Shown here piece after piece: positions 36,990 to 45,399 of a stretch of 64,000 nucleotides of DNA (the stretch's first letter is position 1; each line of letters begins with the position of its first letter). Origin of the DNA: Microbacterium enclense (GTDB taxonomy: Bacteria; Actinomycetota; Actinomycetes; Actinomycetales; Microbacteriaceae); assembly GCF_001456955.1 (NCBI RefSeq), contig NZ_KQ758472.1, forward strand, positions 16,241 through 80,240. Reading direction: 5' to 3'. Under the pieces are notes generated by a model, which saw only the letters and a list, made by a program, of their open reading frames with translations, searched no databases and had not been told where the DNA came from. The position numbers and the translations under genes are program-made.

Positions 36990-37736
36990 TCAGCGCAGGT
37001 GAGCCTCGGCGTACGCCACCATGGCATCCCGGATCGTCCCCGCGTTCTGCTCCCCTCCGTAGACCGCGGCGAACCGCGCGTCCGCCACGTACAGCTCGCC
37101 CAGGCCGGTGTACGACGCGGCGTCCGGAACCCGTCCCCACTGGTCGCCGACCCAGGCGTGGTGCGCGGCGACGAGGTGCTGCAGCTCGGGGTCGTCCGGC
37201 CGCAGGCCCTTCTCGGCGGCGTCTCGCAGCGACGCGTTGAGGTCGCGACCGTGCTCGTCGGCGGCGCGGCGCTGGTCGGGGGTGAGCGCGCGGCGGCGGG
37301 CGGCGCTGCGCTTCCACGCCTCGTCGCCCCACCTCTCGCGCACCTCGCTCTCGTAGCGTGAGTCGTCCACTCCCGCGAGGGCGTCGTCGATGCTCATGTG
37401 TCGTCCTTCCTCCAGGGCTGTCAGGGTGTCGCGCACCGCGATGATGCGTTCATCGAGCGCGGTGCGCGCGCGTTCGAGGGTCGCGAGGTGCTCCCGCACC
37501 GTCTCGGCGAAGGTCCTCTCGTCTCGCAGCGCCCGCGCGATGTCGGGCAGCGACACCTCGAGCGCGCGCAGCGACAGGATCCGGTACAGGCGCGCGACCT
37601 CCGCGTCGCCGTAGAAGCGATAGCCGTTGTCCGCGACCCGCGCCGGACGCAGCAGTCCCACGCTCTCGTAGTGGCGGAGCGTGCGGCTGGTCACTCCCGC
37701 CGCGCGGGCGACCTCGGCGATGGGCCATTCGTTCAT
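36990..37736 (-). CDS. MerR-family regulator with TipAS-like domain
   Basis: This is a TipA-like activator of 248 residues. The N-terminal MerR helix-turn-helix (PIAEVARAAGVTSRTLRHYE) and wing (GYRFYGDAEVARL) are followed by a long coiled dimer helix (about 70-115) and the TipAS ligand-binding domain ending DARFAAVYGGEQNAGTIRDAM. TipAS domains bind thiopeptide-like compounds in known members. ATG 37736 is preferred over the in-frame GTG three codons upstream, because -10 CAGGGT is seven bases before the ATG. Its promoter has the long MerR-type spacer and dyad, so autoregulation is likely. Confidence 0.92.
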   Translation of the reverse strand: MNEWPIAEVARAAGVTSRTLRHYESVGLLRPARVADNGYRFYGDAEVARLYRILSLRALEVSLPDIARALRDERTFAETVREHLATLERARTALDERIIAVRDTLTALEEGRHMSIDDALAGVDDSRYESEVRERWGDEAWKRSAARRRALTPDQRRAADEHGRDLNASLRDAAEKGLRPDDPELQHLVAAHHAWVGDQWGRVPDAASYTGLGELYVADARFAAVYGGEQNAGTIRDAMVAYAEAHLR

Positions 37737-37743
37737 GGCATCC

Positions 37744-37774
37744 ACCCTGCCGGTTGACGCTGCGGCAGAGTCAA
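37744..37774 (-). promoter_or_regulatory. MerR-type promoter and dyad of tipA-like gene
   Basis: On the minus strand -35 TTGACT (37769-37774) and -10 CAGGGT (37744-37749) are 19 bases apart, the long spacing typical of MerR-activated promoters. TTGAC..GTCAA (37754-37758 and 37770-37774) forms a dyad inside the spacer region. Confidence 0.6.
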
Positions 37775-37795
37775 GGCGGGAGGTCGTTCAGGCTC

Positions 37796-38980
37796 ATGAG
37801 CGACGATCGAGGGGTGAAGATCTCCGCGCGCCCGACCGCCCTGCTGATGCTCGCAGCACTGGCCCTCACCGCGTGCGCGCCCGCTCCCGCACCGTCGTCG
37901 TCGTCCGCGACGAGTTCGCCGACGCCGACGCCGACGCCGACACCCAGCCCCACCCCGACGCCGGATCCGTTGGCCGGCATGAGTCTCGACGACAAGGTCG
38001 GGCAGATGTTCATGGTCGGCACCTCGGTCGACGGCGCCGACCCGACCACGCTCGCCGCCGTGACCGACGATCGCATCGGCGGCATCTTCTTGCACGGGCG
38101 ATCGAATGCCGGCGCACAGGCGATCGCGGGGCTCGTCGGCCAATTCACCGCCGCCGTCGACGCGGACTCCCCCGAGCTGTGGGTCGCCACCGACCAGGAG
38201 GGCGGCACGGTGCAGGTGCTGTCGGGTCCCGGATTCGACGACATCCCTTCGGCGCTCGAACAGTCGGCCGAGGACGACGGCGCTCTGCGCGCGAGCGCGG
38301 CGTCGTGGGCCGGTCAGCTCGCGCAGGCCGGGGTGACGATGAACCTCGCGCCGGTCGCCGACATCGTCACGAGCCCCGAGTTCGCGGCATCCAATCCCCC
38401 GATCGGAGCGCTCGGGCGGGAGTACGGCTACGACGCCGCGACGGTCGCCGCGAAGTCCGGGGCGTTCGCCGCCGGGATGCGCGACGGCGGGGTGCTGCCG
38501 ACGTTCAAGCACTTCCCGGGTCTGGGGCACGTCGACGACAACACCGACTACTCCACCGGGGTGACCGACGACGTGGTCACCGGCGACGGACCCGACGTGG
38601 GCGTGTACTCCATGGTGCTGCCGCAGGGCGCGGCGGTGGTGATGCTCTCGACGGCCGACTACGCGCTGATCGACCCCGGTGTTCCCGCGGCGTTCTCGCC
38701 CGCGGTGGTCGGCGTGTTGCGCGACACGGTCGGCTTCGACGGGGTCGTGACGTGCGACGACCTCTCGGCCGCCGACCAGGTCGAGGAGTACTCCCCCGCC
38801 GACCGCGCGACGCGGGCCGTCGACGCGGGGGTCGATCTGCTGCTGGTGTCGGCGGATCCGTCGGTCTACCCCGAGATGCGGGATGCCGTGCGCTCGCGCG
38901 CCCAGGCCGACCCGGCGTTCGCCGAGAAGGTGGATGCCGCGGTGACGCGCATCCTGGCCCAGAAGGCGTCGATGCCCTGA
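37796..38980 (+). CDS. GH3 beta-N-acetylhexosaminidase-like lipoprotein
   Basis: This is a secreted glycoside hydrolase family 3 enzyme (NagZ-like), 394 residues. The signal peptide ends in lipobox LTAC, followed by a (TP)n-rich linker of about 30 residues and then the GH3 domain. Features are KVGQMFMVG, TDQEGG, the NagZ His/Asp loop KHFPGLGHVDDNTD, and GFDGVVTCDDLSA with the catalytic nucleophile Asp. It probably removes GlcNAc from wall fragments. ATG 37796 is taken; GTG 37814 would leave a shorter signal peptide. The intergenic region after it holds palindrome family 2. Confidence 0.9.
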   Translation: MSDDRGVKISARPTALLMLAALALTACAPAPAPSSSSATSSPTPTPTPTPSPTPTPDPLAGMSLDDKVGQMFMVGTSVDGADPTTLAAVTDDRIGGIFLHGRSNAGAQAIAGLVGQFTAAVDADSPELWVATDQEGGTVQVLSGPGFDDIPSALEQSAEDDGALRASAASWAGQLAQAGVTMNLAPVADIVTSPEFAASNPPIGALGREYGYDAATVAAKSGAFAAGMRDGGVLPTFKHFPGLGHVDDNTDYSTGVTDDVVTGDGPDVGVYSMVLPQGAAVVMLSTADYALIDPGVPAAFSPAVVGVLRDTVGFDGVVTCDDLSAADQVEEYSPADRATRAVDAGVDLLLVSADPSVYPEMRDAVRSRAQADPAFAEKVDAAVTRILAQKASMP

Positions 38981-39082
38981 CGCGGGGGCGCGGCGGCGCT
39001 GGGGCTGGTGCTTGAGCTGGACCGGCCGCGCTGGCGCCGGCGCTTGCGCGGGACCGGCCGCGCTGGCGCCGGCGCGCTTGCG

Positions 39083-39149
39083 CGAGAAACGCCGTTCGTC
39101 ACGAGACACGGTGTCGCGTGGCGTGTCTCGATCGGAACGGCGTTTCTCG
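39083..39149. repeat. Palindrome family 2, copy 1
   Basis: CGAGAAACGCCGTTC and GAACGGCGTTTCTCG form a perfect 15-bp outer stem. Inside, CGAGACACG and CGTGTCTCG form a second 9-bp stem. The whole element is 67 bases. No gene is seen in 38981-39493. Confidence 0.88.
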
Positions 39150-39243
39150 GGCTCGAGCGGAGGGGCTGCGCGGGCGATTGGGGCCGCGCCGCCACGCGCA
39201 TCCAGGCAGAAGACGCTGAGACGCCGACGCGCTGCTGCTCGCG

Positions 39244-39310
39244 CGAGAAACGCCGTTCGTCACGAAACACGGTGTGGCGTGGCGTGTCTCGGTCGGAACG
39301 GCGTTTCTCG
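39244..39310. repeat. Palindrome family 2, copy 2
   Basis: This second 67-base copy has the same outer arms, with the inner stem slightly changed (CGAAACACG and CGTGTCTCG). A stray half arm (GCGTTTCTCG) follows at 39331-39340. Both copies lie between the GH3 gene and hrpA. Confidence 0.88.
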
Positions 39311-39493
39311 AGGCGGGGGCGCGGGGCGGAGCGTTTCTCGCCGCCACTCACCGCGACCGCACACACCGGGCGACTCCCGGCCGGGCGGCCCACAGCGGGC
39401 GACTCCCGGCCGGGCGGCCCACACCGCGGCCCCGACCGGGCGCCCCGTCGCGCCGCGCCGACCGGGCCCGGCGGCGGGATAAGCTGAAAGGCT

Positions 39494-42400
39494 GTGTCTG
39501 TCGAACCCGTCATCGTCTACCCGCCCGAGCTGCCCGTCAGCGCCGCGCGGGACGAGATCGCGCGCGCCATCCGCGACCACCAGGTCGTGATCGTCGCGGG
39601 CGCGACCGGGTCGGGCAAGACCACGCAGCTGCCGAAGATCTGCCTCGAGCTCGGCCGCACCTCCATCGCCCACACGCAGCCCCGCCGCATCGCCGCGCGC
39701 ACGATCGCCGAGCGCATCGCCGACGAGATGCAGGTGCCCCTCGGCTCGACCGTCGGCTACAAGGTGCGCTTCACCGACAAGGTCTCGGCCGACACGCGCG
39801 TGGCGCTGGTGACCGACGGCATCCTGCTCAACGAGATCCACCGCGACCGGCTCCTGCGCCGCTACGACACGATCATCGTCGACGAGGCGCACGAGCGCTC
39901 GCTCAACATCGACTTCTTGCTCGGCTACCTCCGTCGCATCCTGCTGAAGCGGCCCGACCTGAAGGTCGTCGTCACCTCGGCGACGATCGACCCCGAGAGC
40001 TTCGCGCGGCACTTCGCCGCCGCACCCGCCCAGCCGGGCGGCGAGCCGGTGCCCGCGCCGGTCATCGAGGTGTCGGGGCGGACGTATCCGGTCGAGATCC
40101 GCTATCGGCCGCTCGACGGCGCGGACCAGGCTCCGGAGAACGCCGACGACGAAGGTTCGGATGCCGCCACCCCGCCGCCGCAGCCGAAGAAACTCCGGAG
40201 CGCGGTACCGGGCAGACGCGACAGCGACGACGTCGACGAGGTCGGGGCCGTCGTGGCGGCCCTGCGCGAGCTCGACCGGGAGCCCCCGGGCGACGTGCTG
40301 GTGTTCTTCCCCGGCGAGGCCGAGATCCGAGACGCCGCGGATGCCATCCGCGGGGCCTACCAGAAGGACGCCGCCCCCACCGAGGTGCTTCCCCTCTACG
40401 GCCGCCTGTCGGCCGCCGAGCAGCACCGCGTCTTCGAGCGCTCCACCGTCGCCGGCGTGCGCCGCCGCGTCATCCTCGCAACCAACGTCGCCGAGACGAG
40501 CCTCACCGTCCCCGGCATCCGGTACGTCGTCGACACCGGCACCGCCCGCGTCTCGCGCTACAGCAACCGCTCGAAGATCCAGCGCCTGCCGATCGAGGCC
40601 GTGTCGCAGGCGTCGGCGCAGCAGCGGTCGGGTCGTGCTGGCCGCACCTCGCCCGGCGTGGCGATCCGGCTCTACTCCGAAGACGACTTCGCGCGTCGCC
40701 CCGAGTACACCGAACCCGAGATCCTGCGCACGTCGCTGGCATCCGTGATCCTGCAGATGCTGTCGCTCGGTTTCGGCGACATCCAGGCGTTCCCGTTCCT
40801 CACACCGCCCGACTCGCGCGGTGTGAAGGCGGCGTTCGACCTGCTCGTCGAGCTCGGTGCGGTGAAGCTGCCGGCGCCGGGGGCACGCGCGCGCGACGAC
40901 CGGCCCGACCGAGACCCCTCGCGCGGACGCGGCGGACGCAACGACGACAGCGGCCCCCGCCTCACCGAGATCGGCCGCGAGATCGCCCGGCTGCCGATCG
41001 ACCCGCGCTTCGCCCGCATGCTCATCGAGGCCCGGCGCAACGACGTGTCGGCCGAAGTGCTGGCCATCGTGTCGGGCATGTCGATCCAGGACGTGCGCGA
41101 ACGACCCGAGGAGCGGCGCGAGGAAGCCGATCGGTTCCACGCACGGTTCACCGACCCGACCAGCGACTTCCTCTCGCTGCTCAACCTGTGGGAGTACCTG
41201 CAGCAGAAGCAGGCCGAACTCGGCTCGAGCGCCTTCCGGCGCCTGTGCCGCAGCGAGCACTTGAACTACGTGCGCGTGCGCGAATGGGTCGACGTGCACC
41301 GGCAACTGCGGTCGCTCGGCGGCGAGGGTGGTGGGCGCGACGGCGGCGGCGGGCGCAACCGTGTCCCCCTCCGTGCGGAGTCCGACCCCTCCCGACCGCA
41401 CCGTTCGGATCACGCCTCAGCGGGCCCCGGACAGAGCACCGGCGCCCCCGAGGGCCACGCCGCCGGCGATGCCATCCACCGCGCGATCCTGTCGGGGTTG
41501 CTGTCGCATCTCGGCATCCTGGATCCCCGCACGATGGCGCAGGCCAAGGACCGCAAGGCCCCGGGCGACGCCCGCCCGGTCAAGGGCGAGTACATCGGTG
41601 CTCGCGGCGCCCGCTTCGCGATCTTCCCCGGCTCGGGGCTGAAGAAGAGGCGCCCGTCGGCGGTCATGGCGGCCGAGCTCGTCGAAACTTCGCGCCTGTT
41701 CGCCCGCACGGTCGCCGCCGTCGATCCGGCGTGGGCCGAAGATCTCGCACCCGACCTGGTGAAACGCTCGCTGAGCGAGCCGCATTGGTCGAAGGATGCC
41801 GGCTCCGCCGCCGCCTACGAGAAGGTCACCCTCTTCGGTGTCGAACTCGTCGGCCGGCGCCGGGTGCAGCTCGCGCGCTTCGACCGGCCCCTGGCGCGCG
41901 AGATGTTCGTGCGGCACGCGCTGGTGGAGGGCGAGTGGGACCCGTCGGTGCTCGACAAGCGCCTGACCGCGTTCCTCCGTCGCAACGTCGAGCAGCGCCG
42001 ACTGCTCGAGAAGATCGAGGAGCGCGAGCGCCGCCGCGACATCCTCATCGGCGACGAGGCGGTGTTCGCGTTCTACAACGCGCGCATCCCCGCCGACGTC
42101 ACCGACGTGCGCTCGTTCGAGGCGTGGTGGAAGGATGCCATCCACCGCACGCCGAATCTGCTCGACCTGCGCGAGTCCGACCTCACCGGCGACCGCGCCC
42201 AGGGCGATGACCGCGCCTTCCCGGCGCGTTGGCGCCAGGGCGATCAGACCCTCAACCTCGCGTACCGCTTCGAGCCGGGCGCACCCGACGACGGTGTCAC
42301 GGTCGTGGTGCCGCTGCCGCTGCTCGCGCAGCTGCGCCCCGATGGGTTCGACTGGCAGGTGCCCGGCATGCGCGACGAGCTCGTGACGGCGCTGCTGCGG

Positions 42401-43648
42401 GCGCTGCCGAAGACCATCCGCCGCAACGTCGTACCCGCCGCCGACTGGGCCGAGAAATTCTCCGCCGAACTCGCCGAGAAGGGCCCGGAGCACGCGAACG
42501 GCCTGCCCAAGACGACGCTCGTCGACGCCCTCGCGGCCCTTGTGCAGCGCGTGGCGAACCAGCGCGTGAGCGCCGCCGACTTCGAGCTCGAGCGCGTTCC
42601 CGCGCATCTCCTCCCCTCGTTCCGGGCGGTGGACGCCCGGGGCCGGGCGGTCGGCAGCGATCGCGACCTCGGCGCGCTGCAGCGACGACTGGCCGACCGG
42701 GCCCGCTCCAGCGTCGAGTCGACGATCTCTCGGCCCCCGCAGAGAGCCGCGAAGGTCGCGGAAGCCTCCCCCGCCTTTGCCTCGCGCACGAAGCTGACCA
42801 CCTGGGACCTCGACGAACTCACCGAGGTCGTCGACACGCCCGTCGCCGGTGGTGTCGTGCGCGGCTACCCGGCGCTCGTCGACGAGGGCGACAGCGTGGC
42901 CCTGCGCGTCGAGGCGACACCCGAGGATGCTGCACGACACACGCGCGCCGGCATCCTGCGCCTGATGCTGCTCGCCGTGCCGTCGCCCGCCACCTACGTG
43001 CTCGACCACCTCACCGCGAACGAGAAGCTCGCGCTCGCGGCATCCCCCTACCAGAACGCGAAGGCGCTGATCGAGGATGCGCGCGTGGCCCTGGCCGACG
43101 ACATCCTCGGGCGCGAGAGCCCGACCGGCGTCGTCCGCACGAGAGCCGAATTCGAGCGGGTGCGCGATGCGTTCTCTGCGGCCTCCGTCGAGCGCACGTT
43201 CCAGACGGTGTCGCTCGCGGCGAAGATCCTGCTCGCGCAGCGCGAGGTCGAGCGGGCGATGAAAGATGCCGCATCCATCACCCTTCTGGGCGCGCTCAAC
43301 GACGTGCGGGGGCAGGTGAAGGGCCTGCTGTTCCCGGGCTTCCTCTCGCGCACCGGCCTGACGCGCCTGCAGCACTACCCCCGCTACCTCGCCGGGGCGC
43401 TGGAGCGGGTGAAGACCCTGTCGGACAATCCCGGGCGCGACCGCCAGCGCATGACCGAGTACGAGCGTGCGGCCGCGGGCTTCGTCGAGGCCGGCGGCAC
43501 GGTGCCGCTTCCGGCGGGTGCCCCCGCGAACCTGGTGCAGACGCGCTGGCTGTTGGAGGAGCTGCGCGTGAGCCTCTTCGCCCAGCGCCTCGGCACGGCC
43601 GAGCCGGTGTCTCCGCAGCGCATCGCGAAGGCCCTGAAGAGCGCCTGA
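39494..43648 (+). CDS. hrpA: ATP-dependent RNA helicase HrpA
   Basis: This is a DEAH-box RNA helicase of 1384 residues. VAGATGSGKTTQLPKI is Walker A (about 34-49), and IIVDEAHERSLNIDFLLGYL contains the DEAH box (about 132). Then come VVTSATID (motif III), QRSGRAGRTSPG (motif VI), the HA2 and OB regions with LPIDPRFARML, and a very long C-terminal DUF3418 region (about 790-1384). The acidic and Gly/Arg-rich insertions near residues 215-240 and 465-485 are low complexity. GTG 39494 follows TAAGCT (39480-39485) by 8 bases. It acts in RNA unwinding, perhaps on stalled ribosomes as in E. coli HrpA. Confidence 0.95.
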   Translation: MSVEPVIVYPPELPVSAARDEIARAIRDHQVVIVAGATGSGKTTQLPKICLELGRTSIAHTQPRRIAARTIAERIADEMQVPLGSTVGYKVRFTDKVSADTRVALVTDGILLNEIHRDRLLRRYDTIIVDEAHERSLNIDFLLGYLRRILLKRPDLKVVVTSATIDPESFARHFAAAPAQPGGEPVPAPVIEVSGRTYPVEIRYRPLDGADQAPENADDEGSDAATPPPQPKKLRSAVPGRRDSDDVDEVGAVVAALRELDREPPGDVLVFFPGEAEIRDAADAIRGAYQKDAAPTEVLPLYGRLSAAEQHRVFERSTVAGVRRRVILATNVAETSLTVPGIRYVVDTGTARVSRYSNRSKIQRLPIEAVSQASAQQRSGRAGRTSPGVAIRLYSEDDFARRPEYTEPEILRTSLASVILQMLSLGFGDIQAFPFLTPPDSRGVKAAFDLLVELGAVKLPAPGARARDDRPDRDPSRGRGGRNDDSGPRLTEIGREIARLPIDPRFARMLIEARRNDVSAEVLAIVSGMSIQDVRERPEERREEADRFHARFTDPTSDFLSLLNLWEYLQQKQAELGSSAFRRLCRSEHLNYVRVREWVDVHRQLRSLGGEGGGRDGGGGRNRVPLRAESDPSRPHRSDHASAGPGQSTGAPEGHAAGDAIHRAILSGLLSHLGILDPRTMAQAKDRKAPGDARPVKGEYIGARGARFAIFPGSGLKKRRPSAVMAAELVETSRLFARTVAAVDPAWAEDLAPDLVKRSLSEPHWSKDAGSAAAYEKVTLFGVELVGRRRVQLARFDRPLAREMFVRHALVEGEWDPSVLDKRLTAFLRRNVEQRRLLEKIEERERRRDILIGDEAVFAFYNARIPADVTDVRSFEAWWKDAIHRTPNLLDLRESDLTGDRAQGDDRAFPARWRQGDQTLNLAYRFEPGAPDDGVTVVVPLPLLAQLRPDGFDWQVPGMRDELVTALLRALPKTIRRNVVPAADWAEKFSAELAEKGPEHANGLPKTTLVDALAALVQRVANQRVSAADFELERVPAHLLPSFRAVDARGRAVGSDRDLGALQRRLADRARSSVESTISRPPQRAAKVAEASPAFASRTKLTTWDLDELTEVVDTPVAGGVVRGYPALVDEGDSVALRVEATPEDAARHTRAGILRLMLLAVPSPATYVLDHLTANEKLALAASPYQNAKALIEDARVALADDILGRESPTGVVRTRAEFERVRDAFSAASVERTFQTVSLAAKILLAQREVERAMKDAASITLLGALNDVRGQVKGLLFPGFLSRTGLTRLQHYPRYLAGALERVKTLSDNPGRDRQRMTEYERAAAGFVEAGGTVPLPAGAPANLVQTRWLLEELRVSLFAQRLGTAEPVSPQRIAKALKSA

Positions 43649-43673
43649 GTCGCGCGGCGCTGCACGATCCGCC

Positions 43674-43737
43674 GCGTGACTTGCCAGGATTTGTCGCTTG
43701 AGGGGTCCGCGAAGCGACAAAACCTGGCGACTCACGC
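43674..43737. repeat. Palindrome family 1, divergent copy
   Basis: GCGTGA..GCCAGG..TTGTCGCTT pairs with AAGCGACAA..CCTGGC..TCACGC. The outer arms and inner GTCGC/GCGAC match the family, but the middle differs; the loop contains GAGGGGTC. It starts 26 bases past the hrpA stop. Confidence 0.75.
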
Positions 43738-43798
43738 GAAGCGCCGTGACTCGGCGGCCGCTGGTTCCGCCGGCTTCGTCGCCTGGCGCTTCCCGCAC

Positions 43799-43861
43799 GC
43801 GTGAGGGGTCAAATACTGTCGCTTCGGACGCGCCTCGGCGACAAAAATTGACCCCTCACGC
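43799..43861. repeat. Palindrome family 1, copy 3
   Basis: GCGTGAGGGGTCAA and TTGACCCCTCACGC form a perfect 14-bp outer arm, with TGTCGC/GCGACA inside. Together with the copy at 43674 it fills the gap between hrpA and the convergent DUF4097 gene, so bidirectional termination is plausible. Confidence 0.85.
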
Positions 43862-43894
43862 GCCGGGCGCGGCAGCGCGGGGCGCGGCGGCGCG

Positions 43895-44737
43895 TCAGTG
43901 CAGGCGCACCGAACCCATCGTCGCGGTGACGTCGACCTCGGCCACCGCCGAGGAGCTCGTGCGCAGGTCGTTGTCGACCGAGCCGAGACCGTCGTCGACG
44001 CGCACGTTGTACTCGTCGTCGGGCAGGGTGATGTCGGCGGAGCCGGCGGTCACCTCGACATCGGTGCGGGTCGGGGCGACGCCGCTCAGCGTCGCCGTCA
44101 GCTCGCCGCCGGCGACCTCGAACGCCGCGGTCTCGGCATCCTGGATCCGGGCGGTGGCGGAACCCCCCGAGAGGGTGAGGTCGATGTCGCGCGCGACGCC
44201 GTCGACCGAGGCCGTGCCGCCCGCGACCTCCACCGACATGTCGCCGAAGTCGCCGGTCACATCGAGCGCGCCGCCCGTGACCTGGATGTCGGCGCGGATC
44301 CCGGACCCGTCGAGCTCGCGCGGCAGAGTGAGCGTGGCGCGCGAGCCGCTCCCCCAGTCGACGAAGGTGCCCGACGGCGACGCGACCCGCAGGGAGTCGC
44401 CGTCGCGCTCGAACGTCCAGCCCTTCCGGCCGTGACTGTCGGCGTCGAGCTGGGCGAAGGCGACGTCGCCGAACTCGACCGTCAACGCGCCGCCCGCGAG
44501 ATCGATGTCGAGGTCGGCCAGCTGAGGCATCGAGTCGTCGACGGAGCTGTCGTAGGTGGCGGTCTGCCCCCGCCAGTCGGCCATGCTCGCCACCGCCGAC
44601 ACCCCGGTGCCGGCGAGGGTGCCGACGGCCACGCAGGCGCCGACCACGATGGTGACCACCGACACGGCGAACGCGGCACCGCGGCGACGAGGCGGCTCGG
44701 AAGCGGAGGGCGCAGGGGTGGGGGCGGAAGTGGTCAT
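43895..44737 (-). CDS. DUF4097 beta-helical membrane-anchored protein
   Basis: The 280-residue protein has a short Pro/Ser-rich start, one TM (about 22-45), and an external region made of repeated beta strands (DUF4097). Short periods recur, such as DIDLAGGALTVEFG, IQVTGGALDVTGDFG, VEVAGGTASVDG and LTLSGGSATARI. Proteins of this type often accompany LiaRS/DesKR-type systems and are thought to sense or report envelope stress. Its ATG overlaps the response-regulator stop (ATGA), so it belongs to that operon. Confidence 0.85.
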   Translation of the reverse strand: MTTSAPTPAPSASEPPRRRGAAFAVSVVTIVVGACVAVGTLAGTGVSAVASMADWRGQTATYDSSVDDSMPQLADLDIDLAGGALTVEFGDVAFAQLDADSHGRKGWTFERDGDSLRVASPSGTFVDWGSGSRATLTLPRELDGSGIRADIQVTGGALDVTGDFGDMSVEVAGGTASVDGVARDIDLTLSGGSATARIQDAETAAFEVAGGELTATLSGVAPTRTDVEVTAGSADITLPDDEYNVRVDDGLGSVDNDLRTSSSAVAEVDVTATMGSVRLH

Positions 44738-45399
44738 GAGGTCGCTCCGGTGGTGTCGTGGCCCAGGTGCACGAGGGCGGCGATGACGCGGCGGTTGCCG
44801 GTCTCGTCCTGCTCCAGGCCGAGCTTGGTGAAGATGGCGGTGATGTACTTCTCGACGCTGGCCTCCGACACGAACAGCGCGTTCGCGATCGCCTGGTTCG
44901 AGCGCCCCTCGGCGATCAGGGCCAGCACCGAGCGCTCTCTCTCGGTGAGGCTCTGCAGGCGTTCGTCGCGGCGGCGCCGGGTCAGCAGCTGCGCGACGAC
45001 CTCGGGATCGAGCACGGTGGCCCCGCCCGCGATCGAAGCGACGGCGGCGAGGAAGTCGGCGACGTCGGCCACCCGGTCTTTGAGCAGGTAGCCGAGCGCC
45101 CCCTGCCCGTCGGCGATCAGATCGCTCGCGTAGCGCTCCTCGACGTACTGCGACAGCACGAGCACCGCGAGTCCCGGATGCCGCTGCCGCAGCGCGATCG
45201 CGGCGCGGATGCCCTCGTCGGTCCAGGTCGGCGGAAGGCGCACGTCGAGGATGCAGAGCTCCGGCGTCGTCTCGGCGACCGCGGCGGCGAGCCCGGTGGC
45301 ATCCGGAAGCGCGGCGACGACCTCGTGACCGTCGTCGGCGAGCAGGCGCACGAGCCCCTCGCGCAGCAGCACGGAGTCTTCGCAGATCAGGACGCGCAC
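44734..45399 (-). CDS. NarL/LuxR-family response regulator
   Basis: This is a response regulator of 221 residues. The receiver has LICEDSVLL (acidic pair), CILDVRLPPTWTDEG (phospho-acceptor Asp) and LKDRVADV (Lys). The LuxR-type DNA-binding domain has LTERERSVLALIAEGRSNQAI and VSEASVEKYITAIFTKL. GTG 45399 lies inside the 3' end of the kinase gene (13-base overlap), so kinase, regulator and DUF4097 protein are one coupled unit. Targets probably include the operon itself. Confidence 0.93.
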   Translation of the reverse strand: MRVLICEDSVLLREGLVRLLADDGHEVVAALPDATGLAAAVAETTPELCILDVRLPPTWTDEGIRAAIALRQRHPGLAVLVLSQYVEERYASDLIADGQGALGYLLKDRVADVADFLAAVASIAGGATVLDPEVVAQLLTRRRRDERLQSLTERERSVLALIAEGRSNQAIANALFVSEASVEKYITAIFTKLGLEQDETGNRRVIAALVHLGHDTTGATS

